From Odobenus rosmarus divergens (lineage: Eukaryota; Chordata; Mammalia; Carnivora; Odobenidae), in assembly GCF_000321225.1 (NCBI RefSeq), contig NW_004450396.1:3552824-3616823 (forward strand): a stretch of DNA of 64,000 nucleotides, read 5' to 3'. Positions 56,575 through 64,000 of the stretch are shown here, piece after piece (within the stretch, counting starts at the first letter, position 1; every line of letters starts with the position of its first letter). A program made the position numbers and the translations under genes. The notes under the pieces were generated by a model that saw nothing but the letters and a program-made list of their open reading frames with translations, ran no database searches and had not been told where the DNA came from.

Positions 56575-57550
56575 TTTAACAGATATCAAAACTCACTATA
56601 AAGCGACTAGAATCAAAGCAGAATCAAAACAGGCAGATAAATGAAAAAGAATAGAGTTCTGAAGGGGATCCAAGTCTATCTGGGAGTAGGTGTCATTGGG
56701 GAAGGATCTATAATATTAATTATACATACAATTCAAAGTAAATATAAGTGGGATTGGGATAAGTAACTATATATAAAGAAAATAATGTCGACTCCTGTCT
56801 TATAACGTATCCAGAAGTAAGTTCAACACATATTAAGAAACTAAATATAAAACAAGGAACACCATAAAGATATTAGAGAAAAATTAGGAAAATATTTGTA
56901 TAGCTATAGAGTGAGGAAAGCTTTCTCTGGCAAGATGGGAAACTGAAGGTAAATAACTAAATACATGTTTTTAAAAACTCTGCTATAGATTGCTGTGTAG
57001 CTTGTTTATAAAGGAAAAAATGGGAAGGGTCAATTAAATAAATGTGTATAACTTTCATGTAGTAAAAAGCACAGAACAGATGATCTTCTAAGAGAAAATA
57101 TTTACAACACATATAAAACAATGGCTTAATATCCCTTGTACACAAAGGGTTCTTGAAATTAGTTAGAAATGATAGTAGCAAATAGGCAATTCACAGCAGA
57201 GGAAATACAAAGGGCCAATAAGCCTAAGATGTTTGACATTCACATTAGCAATGAGGGAATGAAAATTGAAACACCTGGTCATCATTTAGGGGTGAAGGGG
57301 CAGTGTTCCTGCCAGCATGATTTAACTCAAACAAGTCCTGAGGTCTAGTGTTGGTTAAGGCTTGGGGGGTAATCATTACTCCTGAATACTAGGGGTGGTT
57401 CTGTAAATTGCTTCAGTCCAAAAGTAATCTGCCAACGTATCTTAAGATATAAAAATGCAAGGAAATTTTGCCCACGTTCTCAGTTCTGGGTAGTTACTGG
57501 ACAGCAATAAAAATAAAGTATATAAACATACATACAAGTATGCTAATTAG
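56575..57550 (+). mobile_element. L1M ORF2 C-terminal part, sense
   Basis: catattaagaaactaaatat, agatattagagaaaaattag, gaggaaagctttctctggca, aggcaattcacagcagagga, aaatacaaagggccaataag and gcaatgagggaatgaaaatt follow ORF2 3' order. Split by the MIR at 57562 and by an unidentified segment at about 58031. Confidence 0.85.
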
Positions 57551-57561
57551 GGGAGGGAAGG

Positions 57562-57795
57562 CAGAACTGCATAGTAGGGAAGAGCGTGGCGTCTCCAGAC
57601 GGACTCATTTGGATTCAAATCCCAACTTGCTGTGACTTTAAGTAAGTTATTTAATCCTTATATGTCTCAACTTTCTCATCTGTAAAATGATATCTATCTC
57701 ATGGAGGTTGTTTTAACATTAAATGAGATAGTGCTTAGAACATTGTCTAGTAATTTTAAGACCATAATTAACATTGGCTATGATTATTATTATTT
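57562..57795 (+). mobile_element. MIR SINE, near full length
   Basis: Textbook copy: gcatagtagggaagagcgtg, ggattcaaatcccaacttgc (B box), taagtaagttatttaatcct, caactttctcatctgtaaaa, ttaaatgagatagtgcttag, and a ttattattatt end. It sits inside an L1M, between ORF2 pieces in correct order. Confidence 0.93.
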
Positions 57796-58030
57796 GTAAT
57801 GACAAAAACAACCTGGCTGTCCACCAACAAGGAACATAATTGAACAAATGTTACTATGAAACCATTACAAATAATGAAGCATATCTATATGTATGCATGG
57901 ATTTGTTATATGAAGTATATGAAGTAAAAAAGTGCAAGTTACAGTTCGATATATTGTATAACCCCAATTTTGGAATAAAAGCAAAATTAAATAATTCCCC
58001 TACAGATGTGCTTATTTTTGTGGTAAGATA
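57796..58030 (+). mobile_element. L1M 3' end, sense, middle piece
   Basis: aaaacaacctggctgtccac, caacaaggaacataattgaa, taatgaagcatatctatatg and gaagtaaaaaagtgcaagtt continue the L1M after the MIR. Confidence 0.8.
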
Positions 58031-58930
58031 ATAATTTGAGATACTGACCGTAATTTTTTTTTTTCTAGTAGTTCACTTTTTACCTCCTTCTACCCTTACT
58101 CCCATTCAAGCCCTTGGGCTACTCTGGGCTTGTACCCAATGAGGTATGGGTAGACAGAAGAATCATCTCGGCAACCAGTTTCCAAAAAGTCAAACTTGCA
58201 AACATTTGAGGCTTTGAGAAGAGAAGGGGGTCTCCACACTGCCTGACTGAGATAAAAATACAAACATATGAAACGCTGTACAAGGATGCTCATGGAAGGT
58301 TGGAGAAGAGATGCGCCCAGCTTGGAGAGAGACAAGATTGTATTGAGAGAAGAGTGATGAGTGCTGGAGGTGAGCTCAGAAGAGCAGGGTTGATACCAGA
58401 AGCCACGGATAGATCCTGGGCAAGTGGAAAATTCCAGTGAGGCTGGTGGGATCTAAGACCAGAGGAAAATTGGGCCTCAGTTTCCAGGTGGAGGCCAAGG
58501 AAGCTGGCAAGAGCCCACGGAAGAAATGGCTGTAGAGAGCCAGGGTTGGTAGAGCCTCAGGCAGCCTGGCAGAGATTGCCATGGCTCAGGCACTGAACCA
58601 CCACACCTGACAGGGTCTGACGACAGAGACCAACACACCTGTGGGGACTGGTGGCCAAGGCCCAGATAGAGTGAACGATGTCTCAATATTACTATGGTTA
58701 CCAAGGAGCAGATGCCGTCCATGCTCGACTTCCCACTCAATTCCTTGGTACTATATAAAACCCCCTGAAACTGTAGACATGACTACAGGAAAAAGGAGCA
58801 TAGTCCACACTAACTGAGGCTGAGTGGCCATCTAACTGATGCGATGGAGTCTCGAACTAGAAATTAACTTGAGTTGAAGAAAAATTGCTATATGTCTTCT
58901 TTATCAAAGTTTGGGGACTCATATCAGTTA
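58031..58930. other. Unidentified ~0.9-kb segment inside L1M
   Basis: Separates two ordered pieces of one L1M 3' UTR. Composition is GC-richer and purine-biased compared with the L1, and it contains a TATA-like tactatataaaa at about 58750. No repeat family recognised. Minus frames of 79, 68 and 87 codons (58096-58740) have no recognised domain. Could be an unrecognised LTR or other insertion, or unrelated DNA between two L1 copies. Confidence 0.45.
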
Positions 58931-59110
58931 CAGGCATGTTTATACATTTCTATACAGATAATTAAAATACAAATTGTTAAGAGTGATCACCTAGGGGCAA
59001 GAGACTATACAGCTGGAAGGGGAAGGAGAAAGTATTAGTTTTACTTTAGATACTTTTGTAATGTCTAAATAGTTAAAATTAGTAGATATTATTTTTGTAA
59101 GTTAATCGAC
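58931..59110 (+). mobile_element. L1M 3' UTR end, sense
   Basis: gatcacctaggggcaagaga, agctggaaggggaaggagaa, tactttagatacttttgtaa and tgtctaaatagttaaaatt match the last part of an L1M 3' UTR. Confidence 0.65.
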
Positions 59111-59174
59111 TGAAATAGCATGAAATGCAAAGAAAAAAACAGAAAGTTCAAAATTATTTTGTAGAAAATTATAA

Positions 59175-59305
59175 AAGACTCAAAATGTTTATTTTGGGCA
59201 AATTATCAGTATGTCTGTACTTGGATTTACTAATTTATAAAATGAGGGGATTGAGTTAACTGATTTATATAATCCCTTCTCTGGGATTCTCATAAGGCAG
59301 CGAGT
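59175..59305 (+). mobile_element. MIR-type SINE, sense
   Basis: gggcaaattatcagtatgtc, tgtacttggatttactaatt, tataaaatgaggggattgag and ataatcccttctctgggatt: the MIR variant with the ..tggactagatgatc..ccttccagc.. 3' end. Confidence 0.7.
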
Positions 59306-59624
59306 GTCCTGTTCTTGAAAATGTACAACAGATATGGTAGAAAAGAGTCATATTTGTGAAGGATTTTGGACAAGTAAAGAAGCTTCTAAGTTAATATTCT
59401 AGAGATAAGGACTACAGGAACCACAGTGGAAAACCAGACCTGTTCTAAGAAACAGGGTTTTGACTGTCAATGTCAGCCCTTCCAGTTCTTTCCTGCATGA
59501 CCTTGGGGACCAGACAGTCTAAACACTTTGGGTTTAAACTCTTTAAACCTCTCTAAAGCAGTTTCCAAACCTGTCTGTACCTTAGAATAAGTCAGAGATT
59601 TTTTAAAAAATACACATGCCATAC

Positions 59625-60300
59625 ACCTAGTAGAATGTGTATATATGTTACCAAAAGCCATGTACAAGAAAGTTCGTGGTGGCCCTGTTGGTAGTAACTC
59701 AAAACTAGAAAAATTCAAATGTCCTTCAAGAACAGAACAAATAAAGATGTGTTGTGACTGGATATGATAGAGCAGGGGTCAGCAAACTTTTTTTTTTCTG
59801 TCAAGTGCGAGATAGCAAATATTTCAGCTTTGACAATTACACAGTCTCTATTGCAACGAAACTCCGCCATTGTGGCGTGAAAGCAGCTGTAGACAATACA
59901 GCAACAAATTAGCCTGGCAGTGCTTCATTTACAAAACAGGACATTGACTCCCCCCCACCCCTTACTACGTAGCAATGAAAACAAACTATATGCAATAACA
60001 TAGATGAATTTCACAAACATACTGTGGAGTAAGAGAAGCCAGATACAAGAGAACACACACTGTGATTCCATTTATATAAATTTCGAAAATAGGCAAAAGC
60101 AAGCTATGATGTTAGAAGTCAGAACATAGTGTTTATCTTGGGAGAGCGGTGACTAGGATGCGTGGTGACCTAGAAGGGATTGTCTTCTGGACTGGAATGC
60201 TCTACTACTGGATTTGAGACTGTGTTCCCTTGGTGAAAATTAGTTGAACTGTATGCTTACAGGATTTGCACTTCTTTTCTGATACAAGCTTTACTTCAGT
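59625..60300 (+). mobile_element. L1M 3' end, sense, split by hAT MITE
   Basis: caaaagccatgtacaagaaa and attcaaatgtccttcaagaa before the MITE; caataacatagatgaatttc, aagagaagccagatacaaga, tatcttgggagagcggtgac and ggaatgctctactactggat after it. The order is intact across the insertion at 59773-59960. Confidence 0.82.
59773..59960 (+). mobile_element. hAT MITE (CAGGGGTCAGCAAACT family)
   Basis: caggggtcagcaaacttttt at the left end, then ctgtcaagtgcgagatagca, attgtggcgtgaaagcagct and gtagacaatacagcaacaaa. The right end is decayed (ttgactcccccccacccc). Same family and orientation as 47452-47692. Confidence 0.82.
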
Positions 60301-60960
60301 GACAAGTTTGCCTAAAAATGGATCTTTCAGGGTCTCACTGTAGGAGTCTGGGATAGTTGGGTGGGGGTGTGGCCTGAGGATCTATCCTAATCCAGCCTTG
60401 AAAAGGTAAGTGACCTGGGCAAGGTTCCTTTATTGGCTGAGCTGACAGAGCGAGCTTACAGTGTGGGGCATGGAGTGAGTCCGTTCGCAGAAAGCAGGAC
60501 ACAGCACCTGTTCTTGAGAACGGACTGGTCATTAGCTAAAGGAAGCCAAGCTTACATTACAGACTTCAACGCAGAGTGATATTTGCGCGATCACCTGGAT
60601 ATTCTCATTGACCTCCGCCAACGGGCAGCACCCAGTTCAGAGCTTCGCAGATTTGCAGAATTGCTGGGAATCTGCCAGAAGGCTTTCAGAACTCAGCATG
60701 AGCACAGCAAGTGGCTATCAAGGTGGATGGTCTCTGCGTTCTTTCCAGCTTCTCGTGGCTCCTATACGTGCATTGCGGTAGAGCAGACAGCAGCCTAAAG
60801 TTTTGGTTCAAACAGATACAACCTCACATTCTGGTTTTACAACTCAACGGAGAATTACTGAATTTTACTCGATCCTAATTTTTCTCCTTTGTAAAAGAGG
60901 CATAAAATCATCCTTTCCACCCCTGTAACAGGCAAAGGTTTTTCTTCCTCTTTTTTTTTT
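60301..60960. other. Unassigned sequence
   Basis: No repeat or exon recognised. A 71-codon plus frame (60583-60798) has a protein-like composition but no known match. Confidence 0.5.
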
Positions 60961-60961
60961 A

Positions 60962-61215
60962 ATTCAGTATTCACTGAGCCACCATTTACGTGCCAAGCAC
61001 TATTAAGCCTTTTGCAAGGATTATCTCACTTAATCCTTGTCGGTGAGGAAGGTTCATTTATGATCTTATTTTATACATGAAGAAACTAGGAACTCGAGAA
61101 CGTAAGTGACCTGTCCAAAGTCACACAGATAACAAGAGGTAGAACCAATTTCCCACTGAGGGATTCTCACCAGGAGCCTTGCCCTTAACCACAGCGACAA
61201 CGCCTGGCAGCTATC
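60962..61215 (-). mobile_element. MIR SINE, antisense, near full length
   Basis: attcactgagccaccattta, cgtgccaagcactattaagc, ttatctcacttaatccttgt, atacatgaagaaactaggaa, tgtccaaagtcacacagata and cttgcccttaaccacagcga give the full reverse MIR. Confidence 0.93.
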
Positions 61216-61284
61216 ACTGTATCTGGCCCATGGATGTGATCTCATAGGTTTAATTCTGAATTGCCTCTTTCCTCAAAGTGTTAT

Positions 61285-61420
61285 GAATGGGAGTTGAGGC
61301 CTCGCAGTCAGAAAATCTGGATTCTAGCCGCTTGGTAAGTCACTTTTACTTCCTTACCAGTATAATGAAGACATTGGATTAAGTAATTCTGAGAGGTTTC
61401 TTGCAGGCTGAATGAATTTG
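61285..61420 (+). mobile_element. MIR-type SINE, sense
   Basis: gtcagaaaatctggattcta, taagtcacttttacttcctt, accagtataatgaagacatt and ggattaagtaattctgagag. It faces the antisense MIR 70 bp away. Confidence 0.75.
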
Positions 61421-62783
61421 TACTCTACGCTCCAAACAGAAAATGACTTTAAAATATTTTCATCCTAAATTTTATGATAATTTTGAATTTGCCTCATAAT
61501 CTGAATTTGTTTGGATGTTTTAAAAATAGCTACTAAATGATTTACTAGCTAAACCTCTCTTCACCACACACACATCCACCTACAGTCACCTCACCCCATG
61601 CTACAGCTCCTGTTTGTCCCTTTCCCCCCGACATACCTCACCCATGGCTGCATACTCCACAAGGGCACACTGGAAGGGGCACCCTTGGCTTGGTTTGAAA
61701 AGCAGAGGGTTTTTTTTATTTTTTTCAGGCCTTTGTATCTATACCATTTTATTGATCTGTGCAATGTGGAAGCTTCTGACACAGAAGCTCTTCCCAGACC
61801 TGAATCCCTAAAACACATCTACAACTGAACAAGTGATTCTCCCTAAAACAAATCAATGCATTTTTCCCATCTTCCCAATTTGGCAGATAATGCTGGATTT
61901 TCTACAAATTGAAAAGCGGTGACGGTCATGTAGTTTGTGGTGATAGTGCTGATAAAATAGAACCTCATTTCTATGTGGGATGGTTTCTTAGAGAAGCCAA
62001 GCTGAAACTTAGGCATCAGGTTTGAGAAACATTGAACCAACAAATAGAGGGCAGGAATGATAAATTTACAGGATAAACTAAGAATTGTTTTCCTATCACT
62101 TATTTCCCTGCATTTGCCTACATCTAAAACTCAATTAATATTTAAGGGAGAATGAGTTTTGTGCAAGACACTTACAGAAATGAAAACTGAAGTAATTTGA
62201 ATAATAAGTCAATATTTTCCTCTTGACACAGGACGAGCAGAGTTTCGTTATAACATTTAAAATAAGTTGTAATATATGGGCTGTACCTAGCGGCATTACA
62301 TTTGAAAAAGCATACCATAAAACCACTGTGAATGGTGGAGAGCACAATGAACAGTAGAGCTGAAAGATTTAGCATTCCAGTAATAAGATTTGGAATTCCC
62401 AGACACAGAAAAGTTGTCATTTTTATTGTTTGCTTAGTTTGGTTTTATTCCAGGAAGTGAGGAGACACTAAGCCAGACAGTATAGATGACAAGTCATGAG
62501 ACCGGAAACGTGCTCAGACCCTGCAAACGACTCTTGCTTTCAGTACCTCCATATGCTTCTTTGTGCGTAAGTCTATGCATTGTGTGCGGATGAGACAGAG
62601 AGGAAAATGCAATAGGACAATATGCCTCCAAAGGAAATTGCTCTTATAGCACCAAGAGATCAATAAAGACGCTTACCATGGGGTTAATAAAGAGATATTC
62701 AGTATAAGTAGTAAGGCTATTGTAGCCTCACAAAGGAATGCATAATATAATTTTTTTAGTTCCCAAATGGTAATGATTTCACA
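61421..62783. other. Unassigned sequence, no recognisable gene
   Basis: About 1.4 kb, AT-rich, with no repeat or exon recognised. Frames of 60-82 codons are chance-like. Confidence 0.5.
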
Positions 62784-62822
62784 CACATGCACACACACAC
62801 GCACGCACACACACACACACCT
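62784..62822. repeat. (CA)n microsatellite
   Basis: acacacatgcacacacacac then CGCACG interruptions and further CA units. Confidence 0.93.
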
Positions 62823-62966
62823 ACCTGTACGTATATACACATATGTGACTGGTTTTCAAGTGATTACAGATTTTTTTAAAAATTGATCACTAAAACTCAG
62901 TTATCAGTAATGAGTAAATTTTGAATTTGTGTTTCTGCGCTATTACCCATTTTGGCCATGTAAACC

Positions 62967-63034
62967 TTGTAAATTAATAACCCAAATTATATTGTAAATT
63001 ATAATCCAAATAATAATGTAAATTAATAATCTTT
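62967..63034. repeat. About 2.7 x 25-bp tandem repeat
   Basis: The word ttgtaaatta recurs at 62967 and 62992, and again as atgtaaatta at 63016, with caaatta/ccaaata between. AT-rich minisatellite-like unit of 24-25 bp. Confidence 0.75.
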
Positions 63035-63474
63035 CTTCATCATTTTGACACTGATTCATACTGTTTGTTAATTTGCCTATCTAGAAATGCCATGAAAATT
63101 TCTTCTTAAAAATTGGAATTGGCTTTAGTTGAGCTATCACATTCCATCCAGTGCCCCAAAGGTATGCTCCTATCACTACAAAAAAGGAAAAAAACAAATA
63201 CATGTGTATGTATATATACATATGTAACGCATTTTTATTTTATTAAATCATGCTAGCTGAAACTTGCAAATTTATAGTAACATGAGCACAGAATTATGGT
63301 AAAACTCTTTCTTCCTCAAAATATTTCTGATGAAATTATAACAATATTATTTCAAGAACTGCAATAGAATGGTATGTCTTAGCCTATTTGCTATACAGAA
63401 GGTTTTTATTGCAAAAATCCCATCTTTCTCTAGTTTCATTTTTAAGGTATATATTTGGCCACTGGTTAAGGCGA
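63035..63474. other. Unassigned sequence
   Basis: AT-rich, no repeat or exon recognised. A TATATACATATG run lies near 63208. Confidence 0.5.
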
Positions 63475-63873
63475 TGGAAAGTCGGCCCCCAGCATTTGAA
63501 AAGAGAATTGAGGTGTTGACCGGGCCGTGCTCCTTCTAAAGCCTCTAGTGGAGGATCCTTCCTTGCCTCTCCCAGGTTCTGGTATCCCCAGGCATTCCTT
63601 GGCTTGTAGGAGCGAAACTCTAATCTCCACCTCTGTGTTTGCATAACCATTTTCTCAATGTGTCTATGTTTTCATAGCATGTTCTCTGTGTATTTGTCTC
63701 TCTCTTCTTAGAAGACAGTGGTCTTTTGGGATTAAAGGCCCACCCTACTCCATATGACCTCATCTTAACTCATTGCATCTGTAACGACTTTTATTCCAAA
63801 TGATGTCACTCTGAGGTGTTGGGGTTAGGATGTCAACCCACCTTTGGGAGGGGAATACAATTCAGTCTGCAAC
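63475..63873 (-). mobile_element. MLT1-type LTR (MaLR), antisense
   Basis: Read on the minus strand it follows MLT1C/D order: gcagactgaattgtattccc, ttgacatcctaaccccaaca, cctcagagtgacatcatttg, gagttaagatgaggtcatat, ggagtagggtgggcctttaa, ctacaagccaaggaatgcct and gaggcaaggaaggatcctcc. LTR only, no internal retroviral genes. Confidence 0.9.
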
Positions 63874-63889
63874 ACCTGCTTTAACAGGT

Positions 63890-64000
63890 ACTTTAGATGC
63901 TGGTGTTACAGCATGGATAAAATAAAGTGCATGCCCTTTGAGTGCAAGGAGATTGACATCAAACAAACAAAACCCAAGAATATCAGTTAGTGATAAGTGC
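63890..64000 (-). mobile_element. L2 3' end, antisense, cut by window edge
   Basis: tactttagatgctggtgtta, cagcatggataaaataaagt, gcatgccctttgagtgcaag and tagtgataagtgc match the reverse L2 3' end (..ggcactggggatacagcagtgaac.. to ..gataagtgc..). Confidence 0.8.

Noticed and set aside
58740..58760. TATA box of a pol II promoter at tactatataaaa
   Set aside because: An isolated TATA-like word in AT-rich DNA with no initiator, CpG or downstream gene; mentioned only as context for the unidentified segment.
60583..60798. 71-codon frame with protein-like composition
   Set aside because: No family recognised, no splice context or promoter seen.

Overview
Organism and character. This is nuclear DNA of a carnivoran mammal, and I found no recognisable protein-coding exon in it. 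The diagnostic element is the CAN-SINE, a tRNA-derived carnivoran SINE: 21 copies can be outlined, most with target-site duplications (TSDs). Their sequence does not match the youngest dog-type or cat-type variants as I know them. It matches the type common in bears, pinnipeds and mustelids, so an arctoid carnivoran is the best guess; this rests on family knowledge, not on a search. The rest is old mammalian-wide repeat (L2, MIR, L1M, MLT1 LTRs, hAT-Charlie DNA transposons), carnivoran L1 3' ends, microsatellites and unassigned sequence. It reads as an intergenic region or the interior of a large intron.

Layout. 1-8.6 kb: an L1M 3' end, four SINEs, MER5-type elements, MIR copies and unassigned stretches. 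8.85-9.3 kb: a CpG-rich patch with a perfect 19-bp tandem duplication carrying an ETS-type core, the only promoter-like signal seen, followed at once by an L2 copy to 10.2 kb. 10.5-28 kb: scattered L2, MIR, hAT and SINE insertions in unassigned DNA, with local duplications at 24.5-26.1 kb. 28.0-39.2 kb: an L1 graveyard. An antisense L1M (28.0-31.6 kb) lies head-to-head with a sense-strand L1M series (31.6-39.2 kb); both are split by younger L1 3' ends and SINEs, and some ORF2 segments are out of order. 39.2-51.9 kb: L2, tandem SINEs in a pyrimidine tract, another antisense L1M with two SINEs, and an internally deleted hAT-Charlie element with a transposase remnant (49.8-51.2 kb). 51.9-64 kb: an MLT1 LTR, MIRs, a sense L1M split by a MIR and by about 0.9 kb of unidentified DNA, a second L1M split by an hAT MITE, an antisense MLT1 LTR and an L2 copy running off the right edge.

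No operon, RNA gene or CRISPR array is supported. The open reading frames present are short. Several lie inside repeats; the rest are of lengths expected by chance. Boundaries of old repeats are approximate because they were judged by eye against remembered consensus features; SINE boundaries with TSDs are good to a few bases.
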